Positions 56,885-64,000 of a stretch of 64,000 nucleotides of DNA are shown here, piece by piece. The position numbers were made by a program, and so were the translations under genes. The DNA lies in contig NZ_CP144375.1 in the NCBI RefSeq assembly GCF_043575855.1, forward strand, positions 1-64,000. The letters are read 5' to 3'. The notes under the pieces are model-generated. The model did not search any database. It saw only the letters and a program-made list of their open reading frames with translations, and had not been told where the DNA came from. Every line of letters begins with the position of its first letter. Position 1 is the stretch's first letter. Source of the stretch: Kutzneria buriramensis. Lineage in GTDB: Bacteria > Actinomycetota > Actinomycetes > Mycobacteriales > Pseudonocardiaceae.

Positions 56885-57898
56885 TTGGGAATTCCGCGCG
56901 TCAGCCCGTTCGACCCGGACCGTGCAGGCCAGGCGCGGCTGGAGGAGTTCGCCGCGCTGGTGTTGGCCAGCCGGGCCGTGGACTGGCCGGACACCCCGCA
57001 GCACGCCACCGCCGAGATGATCATCAGGCGGATGTGTGTCCCGAATCCCGGCGAGGGAGAACGGCTGCGCTGGGCCGCCTACGTCGGCGACCGGATGGCC
57101 GGCTTCATGGTTGCCGTCCTTCCCGAGGACGGACATGACGGCGGGGTCGAGCTCACGGTGCATCCCCAGTTCCGCCGGCTCGGCGCCGGCACTGCGTTGC
57201 TGCGGACGGTCCTTGCCGTGCTGGGACAACGCGGTCGCGCGACGATCGAGGGCTGGTGGATCGCCGCCGACGGCGTCGGCGAACGCTGGGCTCGGAGACG
57301 GGGATTCCGCCGCACCCACGCGACCGTGATCCAGAATCTCTCGCTGCCCGACGCGGATGTGTCGTCGGCGGCCCGAACGCCGGCCGGCTATCGGATCGTG
57401 GAGTGGGTGAACCACGCGCCGGAGGAGCTGGTCGTGTCGTACGCCGCCGCGCGCCGGGCGATCGAGGATGCCCCGGTCGGTGAGTCGTCCTTCGCGGCCC
57501 CGGACTGGACCGTCGAACGCATCCGCCGCATCGAGGCCGAACAGCGCGAAACCGGCGTCGAGCAACACGTCGTCGTCGCGGTGCACGAGGCGACCGGAGA
57601 GGTCGTCGGCTTCACCGAGGTCGAGCTGAGTCCCGCCAGCGAGGACGTCGCCCACCAATACGACACGGCGGTTCTGGCGGCCCACCGAGGTCACGGGCTG
57701 GGCCTGCACATCAAGGCGCGCATGGCCGAGCGGCTGCGCGCCGAGCGCCCCGAGATCACCCGCGTCACCACGTCGACCGGCAGCGACAACACACACATGA
57801 TCCGGGTCAACACCGCGCTCGGCTATGTCGTCTCGCACAACCTGGTCGTGCTGACCGGAGAGGTGGACGCTATTTCGGTTGACGCCGTTGGCGAGTAG
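56885..57898 (+). CDS. Double GNAT-domain acetyltransferase
   Basis: A 337-residue protein with two GNAT folds. Domain 1 (about 1-150) has LTVHPQFRRLGAGTALLRTVL, a classic acetyl-CoA loop. Domain 2 (about 160-337) has AVLAAHRGHGLGLHIKARM and ends TRVTTSTGSDNTHMIRVNTALGYV. Similar double-GNAT proteins in actinomycetes resemble mycothiol synthase or self-resistance enzymes, but key features for MshD are not clear. TTG 56885 is credible as AGGAGG lies six bases upstream. The next gene overlaps its end by 20 bases, so they are translationally linked. Confidence 0.82.
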   Translation: MGIPRVSPFDPDRAGQARLEEFAALVLASRAVDWPDTPQHATAEMIIRRMCVPNPGEGERLRWAAYVGDRMAGFMVAVLPEDGHDGGVELTVHPQFRRLGAGTALLRTVLAVLGQRGRATIEGWWIAADGVGERWARRRGFRRTHATVIQNLSLPDADVSSAARTPAGYRIVEWVNHAPEELVVSYAAARRAIEDAPVGESSFAAPDWTVERIRRIEAEQRETGVEQHVVVAVHEATGEVVGFTEVELSPASEDVAHQYDTAVLAAHRGHGLGLHIKARMAERLRAERPEITRVTTSTGSDNTHMIRVNTALGYVVSHNLVVLTGEVDAISVDAVGE

Positions 57899-59579
57899 CC
57901 CGGAATGTGGCGCGGTGCTTCCAGTCGAGGTGTGCGCGGCGTTCGGGGTGGCGGCCGATTCCGCGGTCCGGCTGCCCGGCGGGGCGGGCGAATGCTGGCG
58001 CGCCGGCGGGCTTGTGCTCAAGCCCGGTCACAGCCTGGCGGCGGGCTCGTGGCTGGCCGAGGTGTTCGCCGACCTCAGCGGGCCGGGTTTCCAGGTGCCG
58101 CGGCCGGTGCGCGCCGCGGACGGTTCGTGGGTGGTCGACGGCTGGGCCGCGTGGACCGCCCTCGACGGCGAGCCGGCCCCGGTCAAGCGCTGGCCGGAAC
58201 TGGTGACGGCGACTCGCGGGTTCCATGCCGCCCTGGCCGGCGTGCCTGCGCCGCGTTGGGTGGGTCGCCGCCGGGACCGGTGGGCGGTCGCCGATCGCGT
58301 GATCTGGGAGGGCGTGAACGTCGACGTCGCACCGGAATTGGCCGATCTGGTCGACGCGCTGATGGCGGCCTGCCGGCCGCTGCGGCTGCCGTCCCAGCTG
58401 GTGCACGGCGACATCGCGGGCAACGTCCTGTTCGCCGACGGGCAGCCGCCGGCCGTGATCGACTTCTCGCCGGGGTGGCGGCCGGCCGGTTATGCGCTGG
58501 CGGTGGCGGCGGTCGACGTCCTGGCGTGGTCGGCCGCGCCGCCCGACATCCTCGACGAGCTCGCCGACGACGAGGAGATCGATCAGCTCCTGCTCCGCGC
58601 CCTGGCGTGGCGCCTCGTCACCGAGTCGCTCGGTCGGACCGACGCGGACAGTCGGCGAGCGGTCCGCCGGGCGAACGAGCCGGTGGTGGACCTGCTGCTG
58701 TCCCGCGTCGCCGGCCGGCCCCCGACCATTGCGCCGATCACCGACCGCGACCTCGCCGAGTCGACAAGCCGCCTGCTGGGCTGCGAGATCACCGGCCTGC
58801 GGCCGGTCAGTGGCGGTCACAGCCGGGCCGTGACCCGGCTGGCCGATCGAGCCGACGGCGGCACAGTGTTCGCCAAGGCCGGTTCTGAGCTTGAGGTCAC
58901 GGTGTACGAGGCGCTGAGCGGCAGCTCGTTCCTCCCGAGGCAGTTGGCGGCCACCAGGGAGCCGGTGCCCACGCTCGTGCTGGAGGCGCTGGATCCGAGC
59001 GGCTGGGTCCACGAATGGACACCACAGCTGATCGACGCCACCCGCGGCCTGCTGCGCGAGGTGCATGCCCTGACCGTGCCTGGCGTTCCGGCGCTGGGAG
59101 CCGTCGCCAATCCGTGGGACGCCATCGCCGCCGATCCGACCCGCCTGCTCCGCATGCTCGTCTGCACCGACGAATGGCTGTCCAAGCATCTGGACACCCT
59201 GCGCGCGGCGGCCGCGACCGCGCCGACCGCCGGCGAGAGCCTCATCCACCGTGACGTCCGCGCGGCCAACCTGTGGTGCCAGGGCGGGCGGCTCGTGCTC
59301 GTCGACTGGGCGTCGGCGGCGATCGGCGACCCCTGGCTGGACCACCACCTCTGGCTGGTCGCCGTGCACGCCGAGGGTGGCCCCGCCCCGGATGCCGCCG
59401 AGGGACCCCACGCGGCCGGTCACGCGGCGTTGATCGCCGGCCAGCAGCCCCTGCTCACGCCGTCACGGGACGCCGATCCGGAGCTGTTCGCCCAGCGTCG
59501 CCGGCGACTGGAGGTCGCCCTGTCGTGGGCCGCCCGCCGGCTGGACATCGCGCCGCCCTACCAGGGCAGGCCCACGTAG
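57879..59579 (+). CDS. Fused double phosphotransferase (two APH-like kinase domains)
   Basis: A 566-residue protein with two kinase-like halves. Half 1 (about 1-275) matches the actinobacterial TIGR02569-type proteins: catalytic loop VHGDIAGNVLFADG and metal loop AVIDFSPGWRPAGYA. Half 2 (about 290-566) is a second APH fold: LRPVSGGHSRAVTRL at the N-lobe, IHRDVRAANLWCQG at the catalytic loop and LVDWASAAIGDPWLDHHLW at the metal loop. Both halves keep the catalytic Asp. The substrates are unknown. TTG 57879 overlaps the GNAT gene; GTG 57915 is a shorter alternative. It converges with pobA, overlapping 22 bases. Confidence 0.82.
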   Translation: MTPLASSPECGAVLPVEVCAAFGVAADSAVRLPGGAGECWRAGGLVLKPGHSLAAGSWLAEVFADLSGPGFQVPRPVRAADGSWVVDGWAAWTALDGEPAPVKRWPELVTATRGFHAALAGVPAPRWVGRRRDRWAVADRVIWEGVNVDVAPELADLVDALMAACRPLRLPSQLVHGDIAGNVLFADGQPPAVIDFSPGWRPAGYALAVAAVDVLAWSAAPPDILDELADDEEIDQLLLRALAWRLVTESLGRTDADSRRAVRRANEPVVDLLLSRVAGRPPTIAPITDRDLAESTSRLLGCEITGLRPVSGGHSRAVTRLADRADGGTVFAKAGSELEVTVYEALSGSSFLPRQLAATREPVPTLVLEALDPSGWVHEWTPQLIDATRGLLREVHALTVPGVPALGAVANPWDAIAADPTRLLRMLVCTDEWLSKHLDTLRAAAATAPTAGESLIHRDVRAANLWCQGGRLVLVDWASAAIGDPWLDHHLWLVAVHAEGGPAPDAAEGPHAAGHAALIAGQQPLLTPSRDADPELFAQRRRRLEVALSWAARRLDIAPPYQGRPT

Positions 59580-60721
59580 TTCTCGGCGATGCTGGTCATG
59601 GCGGCGGTGCTGCTGACGGTGTAGCGCAGCTGGGCGAGCTGCACCTGGCGCTGGAACGCGTCCGCGCCGGGCATCACATGCAGCATCGACGTCATGGTCC
59701 AGGAGAAGGCCTCGGCCCGCCACACGCGGCGCAGCGCGGTGTCCGAATAGGACTCGATGAGTCGGGAGTCGTTGCGCCGGAGCAGTTCCGTCAGGGCCAT
59801 CGACAGCAGCCGGACATCGGCGACGGCGAGGTTCATGCCCTTGGCGCCGGTCGGCGGCACGATGTGGGCGGCGTCGCCGGCCAGGAACAGCCGGCCATGC
59901 CGCATCGGTGTGGCGACGAAGCTGCGCATGGCGGTGATGCCCTTGTCCAGAACCGGCCCCTCCAGCACGGGACTCTCGCCGGCCACGGCCATCCGGGTGT
60001 GCAGCTCCGCCCAGATGCGGTCGTCGGGCCAGTTCGCGATGTCCTCGTCCGGGGCAACCTGGAGGTAGAGCCGGGTGATCTCCGGCGACCGCATGCTGTA
60101 CAGGGCGAACCCACGTTCGTGGTGCGTGTAGGCGATTTCCTCCCGGGTGGGCGCGGCCTTGGCGAGAACGCCCAGCCACGCGAAGGGGTACGTGTGGTCG
60201 TAGGCCTCGTGCGGCACGGATTTTCGGCTGACGCCGTGGAAGCCGTCGCAGCCGGCGACGACGTCGCAGACCAGCTCCTGCGGTTGGCCCGCGGAATCCG
60301 TGAAGGTGATGCGCGGGCGGTCGGTGTCGATGTCGTGCACGGCGGTGCCGCTCACCTCGAACAGCAGCCGGCCGCCATCGCGGTTGCGGGCGTCGATGAG
60401 GTCCTTCACGACCTCCTGCTGCCCGTAGACGGTGACGTTGCGGCCGATCAGCTCCTCGAAGGCGATGCGGTGGTCGGCGCCGTCGAAGCGGAACGAGACG
60501 CCGCCGTGCACCAGGCCCTCGCGGTCCATGCGCTCGCCGAGGCCGACCTCGCGGAGCAGGTCGGTGGTGGTGTTCTCCAGGACGCCGGCGCGCACGCGCT
60601 GCCGCACGTAGTCCTCGCTGCGCTCCTCGATGACCACGGACTCGATGCCGTTCAGGTGCAGCAGATGCGACAGCAGCAGCCCGGCCGGACCGGCTCCGAT
60701 GATCCCGACCTGTGTCCGCAT
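59558..60721 (-). CDS. pobA: 4-hydroxybenzoate 3-monooxygenase
   Basis: A 387-residue flavin monooxygenase that hydroxylates 4-hydroxybenzoate to protocatechuate with NADPH. Signature segments: VGIIGAGPAGLLLSHLLHLNGI, the Arg-rich VRQRVRAGVLENTT, DVVAGCDGFHGVSR with the DG motif, and GRLFLAGDAAHIVPPTGAKGMNLAVADV. The family's active-site Tyr/Pro region is present around VPPTGAKG. GGAGGC precedes ATG 60721. It is divergent from an IclR-family regulator with an operator between them, the usual pobA/pobR arrangement. No protocatechuate genes are in the window. Confidence 0.94.
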   Translation of the reverse strand: MRTQVGIIGAGPAGLLLSHLLHLNGIESVVIEERSEDYVRQRVRAGVLENTTTDLLREVGLGERMDREGLVHGGVSFRFDGADHRIAFEELIGRNVTVYGQQEVVKDLIDARNRDGGRLLFEVSGTAVHDIDTDRPRITFTDSAGQPQELVCDVVAGCDGFHGVSRKSVPHEAYDHTYPFAWLGVLAKAAPTREEIAYTHHERGFALYSMRSPEITRLYLQVAPDEDIANWPDDRIWAELHTRMAVAGESPVLEGPVLDKGITAMRSFVATPMRHGRLFLAGDAAHIVPPTGAKGMNLAVADVRLLSMALTELLRRNDSRLIESYSDTALRRVWRAEAFSWTMTSMLHVMPGADAFQRQVQLAQLRYTVSSTAAMTSIAENYVGLPW

Positions 60722-60782
60722 GATGCCTCCCTGGTTGCCGGCGTCCAGCATGGAAGCCAGACTGCACGGGGTCACCGCCGGT

Positions 60783-60797
60783 TTCCGTTGAACGGAA
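60783..60797. promoter_or_regulatory. IclR-type operator between pobA and its regulator
   Basis: TTCCGTT-G-AACGGAA is a perfect 15-base palindrome, with TTCCG and CGGAA separated by five bases. It lies 12 bases before GTG 60810 and 61 before the pobA start, suited to control of both divergent genes. Confidence 0.75.
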
Positions 60798-60809
60798 GGA
60801 TTGGCTCCC

Positions 60810-61625
60810 GTGCCGCCTCGCACCACCTCGCCGGCCAGCGTCGGGGCGCGGCTGATCGCCGTGCTGGACGCCTTCACCGAGCGGGCGCCGGCGCTGACGT
60901 TGTCCGAGCTCAGCCGCCGCACCGAGCTGCCGCTGACCTCCACGCACCGGCTGGTCGGCGAGTTGGTGGCGGGTGGGCTGCTGGAACGCGGCGCGGACGG
61001 CAGGTACCGGATCGGGCTGCGGCTGTGGGAGATCGCCTCTCTCGCGCCGCGCGGCGTCGGCCTGCGCGAGAGCGCGCTGCCGTTCCTGGAGGATCTGTAC
61101 GAGGCGACGCACCAGCACGTGCAGCTCGCCGTGCTGGAGGGCCGGGAGGTGCTGTACCTGGAGCGCATCTCCGGCCGGGACGCCGTGTCGATCATCTCCC
61201 GGGTCGGCGGCCGGCTCGCCCCGCACGCCACGGGTGTCGGCGTCGTGCTGCTGGCGCATGCGCCGGTAGAAGTGCAGGAGGCGATCCTCGCCGGGCCGCT
61301 GCGGCGGTTCACGCCGAAGACGGTCACGAGGTCATCGGAGCTCCGACGAATTCTGGCCGATGTCCGCCGCGACGGTTACGCGATCACCGACGGCACGGTC
61401 GAGACCGTCGCCCTCTCGGTCGCCGCCCCCGTTCGAGGCCCGGCGGACACAGTGGTCGCGGCGATCTCCGTGGTGGTGCCCGCCGCCTCCGCGCAGCCGC
61501 GCGAGATCGTGCCGGCGGTGGTCGCGGCGGCGCGCGGCATTTCCCGGGTGCTCGGCGCACCGAGTGCCCGCGATCTCGGCCGCACTGTACGTCGCGAGAC
61601 CCATCGCCGTGACCTCGCGTTCTGA
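60810..61625 (+). CDS. IclR-family regulator of 4-hydroxybenzoate degradation (PobR-like)
   Basis: A 271-residue IclR protein. The winged helix is residues ~8-65 (GARLIAVLDAFTERAPALTLSELSRRTELPLTSTHRLVGEL), and the GAF-like effector domain follows (LEDLYEATHQHVQLAVLEGREVLYLERISG, IISRVGGRLAPHATGVGVVLLA). Its position next to pobA indicates it senses 4-hydroxybenzoate. GTG 60810 is selected since GGAAGGA ends nine bases before it; TTG 60801 directly abuts that sequence. A palindromic operator lies in the same spacer. Confidence 0.85.
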   Translation: MPPRTTSPASVGARLIAVLDAFTERAPALTLSELSRRTELPLTSTHRLVGELVAGGLLERGADGRYRIGLRLWEIASLAPRGVGLRESALPFLEDLYEATHQHVQLAVLEGREVLYLERISGRDAVSIISRVGGRLAPHATGVGVVLLAHAPVEVQEAILAGPLRRFTPKTVTRSSELRRILADVRRDGYAITDGTVETVALSVAAPVRGPADTVVAAISVVVPAASAQPREIVPAVVAAARGISRVLGAPSARDLGRTVRRETHRRDLAF

Positions 61626-61629
61626 AACA

Positions 61630-61656
61630 GTATTGTCACAGCGTCTGTGACAATAC
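61630..61656. terminator. Perfect 12-bp-arm hairpin after IclR gene
   Basis: GTATTGTCACAG (61630-61641), spacer CGT, CTGTGACAATAC (61645-61656). It begins four bases after the IclR stop and 50 before the lipoprotein start, so it may be a terminator or an operator of the next gene. The AT-rich base and strict symmetry look more like an operator. Confidence 0.5.
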
Positions 61657-61705
61657 CGTCGACTAGGAACGCGCACCCGTTCCACGATTACCGCGACTAC
61701 CGGGT

Positions 61706-62542
61706 ATGCGAATCCCAGCGAGCCTTGTCATGGGGGTCGCGTCGCTGGCACTCGTGGGCTGTGGTCACGTGCGCGCCACCGGCGGCACCCCTACCGCGGT
61801 GTCCCCCGTGGCCGCGGCCACGAGCAGTGCCGACGCCACGACCAGCAGTAATCCGCCCGATCCGGGGGTCGCGGCCGCCGCCGCGGAAGCCGACGGCCAG
61901 TTCTCCCTACTGGTGTTCGACCGCGTCGCCGGGCAGGTCGTCGCCAGTCACGAGCCAACGATCCACTATCCCGCGGAATCCGTCGTGAAACTATTCATCG
62001 CGATCACGGCACTCGAGGCGGGCGGTGACGAGGAGTCGGTGGTGGATATGCTCGCGCACAGCGACGACGAGATCGCGAACAAATTGTGGACGACCTATGG
62101 TGAAACGGCGATCGTGACCGGAATCGCCGCCAAGGCCGGCATGGTGAACACCACCCCGCCGAACGATCCCGGCCGATGGGGCGACACCCAGACCACCGCC
62201 GAGGACCTCGTCGCGCTCTACCGGTACATCCTCGACACCGTCCCCGAGCACGTGCGCAGCGTGATCCTGAGAGCGCTGTCCGGCGCCAGCCAGACCGCCG
62301 CCGACGGGCTCGACCAGTACTTCGGCATCCCCGACGCGGCGACGGGGTGGCCGTGGGCGGTCAAGCAGGGCTGGGCCTGCTGCAAGCCGAACCGCGTGCT
62401 GCACACCACCGGCCTGCTCGGCAAGAACTACCGGTACATCGTGGTCGCGCTCAGCTCGCACGACGACTCCACGACCTGGGAGCAGGTGATCGGCGAGCTG
62501 ACCGAGGCCGTGCGTTCGGTGGTGTCCACGCTCCGGCAATGA
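61706..62542 (+). CDS. Lipoprotein with class A beta-lactamase/DD-peptidase fold
   Basis: A 278-residue exported lipoprotein: lipobox SLALVGC (Cys19) then a Ser/Thr/Ala linker to ~55. The enzymatic domain has SVVKL as SxxK nucleophile motif (within YPAESVVKLFIAI), HSDDEIAN as the SDN-like motif, and AVKQGWAC in place of KTG. The Ω-loop Glu of true class A beta-lactamases (ExxLN) is not evident. So a serine hydrolase or penicillin-interacting protein is likely, but activity as a lactamase is doubtful. ATG 61706 lies 50 bases after the 12-base-arm palindrome. Confidence 0.75.
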   Translation: MRIPASLVMGVASLALVGCGHVRATGGTPTAVSPVAAATSSADATTSSNPPDPGVAAAAAEADGQFSLLVFDRVAGQVVASHEPTIHYPAESVVKLFIAITALEAGGDEESVVDMLAHSDDEIANKLWTTYGETAIVTGIAAKAGMVNTTPPNDPGRWGDTQTTAEDLVALYRYILDTVPEHVRSVILRALSGASQTAADGLDQYFGIPDAATGWPWAVKQGWACCKPNRVLHTTGLLGKNYRYIVVALSSHDDSTTWEQVIGELTEAVRSVVSTLRQ

Positions 62543-62696
62543 GTCGGCGCGGCCGTCGCCAGTTTCAGCGGGCTGAACAATGATCCGATGTATCAATCAA
62601 GACGGTAGGCCTTTTGGCCCAAGTTGACCGGGTCACTGTTGCTTGCAAAGGTTCTCCGGCCTAGGTTTCGCCTCAGTCTCGACGAGGAGGTCGGAT

Positions 62697-64000
62697 GTGT
62701 TCCGGGTCTTAGCGGTCGTACCGATGATGCTCGTCGGGCTGGCCACGCCCGCGAACGCGCTCGACAACGGGCTGGCCGCCACGCCGCCGATGGGGTGGAA
62801 CGACTGGAACGCCTTCGGGTGCAGCGTGGACCAGCAGCTCGTGGAGCAGACCGCGGACACGCTGGTGTCGAGCGGCATGCGGGACGCCGGCTACCAGTAC
62901 GTGAACATCGACGACTGCTGGGCGCTGCCCAACCGGGACACCACCGGCAACCTGGTGGCCGACCCGGCCAAGTTCCCCGACGGCATCGCCGAGCTCGCCG
63001 ACTACGTGCACGCGCGCGGCCTCAAGCTGGGCATCTACGAGGACTCCGGCATCCACACGTGCTCCAAGAGCGGCGGCTTCCCCGGCAGCCTGGGCCACGA
63101 GCAGCAGGACGCGGACCTCTTCGCGAGCTGGCACGTCGACTACCTCAAGTACGACGACTGCAACGTGCCCGCCGACGGGCAGAACATCCCCTCGACCATC
63201 GCCCGCTACGACGCCATGCGGGACGCGCTGGCCGGCAAGGGCATCGTGTTCAGCATCTGCGAGAAGACCGACTTCGGCGTGCCGAACTCGGCGTGGCCGA
63301 CGGTCGGCAACCTGTGGCGCACCACCGGCGACATCCACGACAACTACAACCGCATGGTGGCCCTGTTCCACACCAACATCACGCTGGCCGACCTGGCCGG
63401 GCCGGACCACTGGAACGACCCGGACATGCTGGAGATCGGCAACGGCGGCATGTCGGACGTGGAGTACCGGTCACACTTCGCGCTGTGGGCGGAGATGGCC
63501 GCGCCGCTGATCGCCGGCACCGAGGTGCGCACGATGTCGCCGGCCACCAAGGAGATCCTCACCAACCGCGAGATCATCGCGGTGGACCAGGACCCGTCGG
63601 GGGCGCAGGGCCGAGCCGTCTCGTCGGCCGACGGCCAGTGGGTGCTGACCAAGCCGCTGGCCGACGGCAGCCGCGCCGTCACGCTGTTCAACGAGACCGA
63701 CTCCCCCGCCACGATCTCCACCACCGCCACGCAGGTCGGGCTGGGTCGCGCGTTCGACTACCAGGTGCGGGACCTGTTCGCACACACCACGTCCGAGTCC
63801 GCCGGCAAGATCACGGCGGCGCTGCCGGCGCACGCGTCGGCGATGTACCGGGTCTCCCCCAACCGGCACCTGGCGCTGCCGCACGTGGTCGTCGGACTCT
63901 CCACTGTGGACCCGGCGAACCCGACGTCTGTCACCGCGACCGTCACGAACGACGGGCTGCTGCCGGCGGTCTGGAACCAGCTGCACCTCACGCTGCCCGC
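62697..64000 (+). CDS. Secreted GH27 alpha-galactosidase, 3' end outside window
   Basis: At least 434 residues of an exported glycoside hydrolase family 27 enzyme that removes alpha-linked galactose. Signal peptide 1-21 (FRVLAVVPMMLVGLATPANA), mature start LDNGLAATPPMGWNDWNAFGC. Catalytic nucleophile Asp in DYLKYDDCN (about residue 153), acid/base Asp in WNDPDMLEIG (about 245). After the barrel a beta-sandwich begins (LTKPLADGSRAVTLFNETD), then another domain, VVVGLSTVDPANPTSVTATVTND, possibly an NPCBM/Big-like module. The frame is open to the last base. GTG 62697 has GAGGAGG six bases before it. Relatives often carry a ricin CBM13 at the far end. Confidence 0.92.
   Translation, partial: MFRVLAVVPMMLVGLATPANALDNGLAATPPMGWNDWNAFGCSVDQQLVEQTADTLVSSGMRDAGYQYVNIDDCWALPNRDTTGNLVADPAKFPDGIAELADYVHARGLKLGIYEDSGIHTCSKSGGFPGSLGHEQQDADLFASWHVDYLKYDDCNVPADGQNIPSTIARYDAMRDALAGKGIVFSICEKTDFGVPNSAWPTVGNLWRTTGDIHDNYNRMVALFHTNITLADLAGPDHWNDPDMLEIGNGGMSDVEYRSHFALWAEMAAPLIAGTEVRTMSPATKEILTNREIIAVDQDPSGAQGRAVSSADGQWVLTKPLADGSRAVTLFNETDSPATISTTATQVGLGRAFDYQVRDLFAHTTSESAGKITAALPAHASAMYRVSPNRHLALPHVVVGLSTVDPANPTSVTATVTNDGLLPAVWNQLHLTLP

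Overview
This is high-GC (roughly 70 percent) chromosomal DNA with GTG and TTG starts, ATGA/GTGA gene overlaps, apparent leaderless promoters with TANNNT -10 boxes, and many secreted hydrolases carrying ricin-type lectin modules. These traits and the gene families (HelY, Eis-like acetyltransferase, LysX/MprF-like membrane protein, IMINE-reductase-like protein, HpnB-like glycosyltransferase) suggest a filamentous actinomycete, most likely of the Pseudonocardiaceae. The genus is an inference. No tRNA, rRNA or CRISPR array was seen.

Layout. 1-1,200: the 3' end of a tyrosine recombinase, a small orphan gene and a strong intrinsic terminator. 1,651-11,516: envelope protein, GDSL hydrolase, ArsR, a metallo-beta-lactamase-fold hydrolase divergent from a TetR gene, a secreted GH16 glucanase behind a CebR-like box, an Xaa-Pro peptidase/Lrp pair and an ArsR-MFS operon with tandem operators. 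11,613-16,530: a 5'-3' exonuclease, a 994-residue NACHT NTPase (a candidate NLR-like defence protein) and a lipoprotein. 17,000-34,522: transporters, TetR/SDR pair, Eis-like plus LysX/MprF-like operon, HelY beside a stand-alone family A DNA polymerase, nitroreductase, small membrane paralogues, HpnB-like glycosyltransferase, DinB-fold protein and 5'-nucleotidase.

34,532-36,109 encodes a secreted zincin with a lectin tail. 36,511-47,137 is a purine-to-glycerate cluster. The plus-strand operon (OHCU decarboxylase, HIU hydrolase, urate oxidase) converts urate to allantoin. The minus-strand genes (hyi, glxR, gcl, glycerate kinase, allantoinase, allantoicase) carry allantoin through ureidoglycolate and glyoxylate to phosphoglycerate. 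An unusual thiamine-binding-like/HTH regulator sits between the two arms. An IS110-family element has inserted between hyi and glxR in the opposite orientation. No ureidoglycolate lyase is present in the window.

47,141-54,651: REP/BIME-like repeats flank an imine-reductase-like gene and its ArsR neighbour. Next come a galactocerebrosidase-type GH59 enzyme behind a perfect LacI-type operator, a HAD phosphatase, a PYROXD2-like oxidoreductase, a secreted ricin lectin, and an AlkB-like dioxygenase preceded by a perfect LexA/SOS box. 54,671-64,000: flavin monooxygenase with an aminoglycoside-phosphotransferase-like gene, a double GNAT, a fused double phosphotransferase, 4-hydroxybenzoate hydroxylase divergent from its IclR regulator, a beta-lactamase-fold lipoprotein, and a secreted GH27 alpha-galactosidase that runs off the right edge.

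Common threads are saprophytic polymer attack (GH16, GH27, GH59, lectins, protease) under sugar-repressor boxes, scavenging of purine nitrogen and aromatic carbon, and many regulator/enzyme pairs whose operators can be read directly. All functions are assigned from sequence recognition without database searches.
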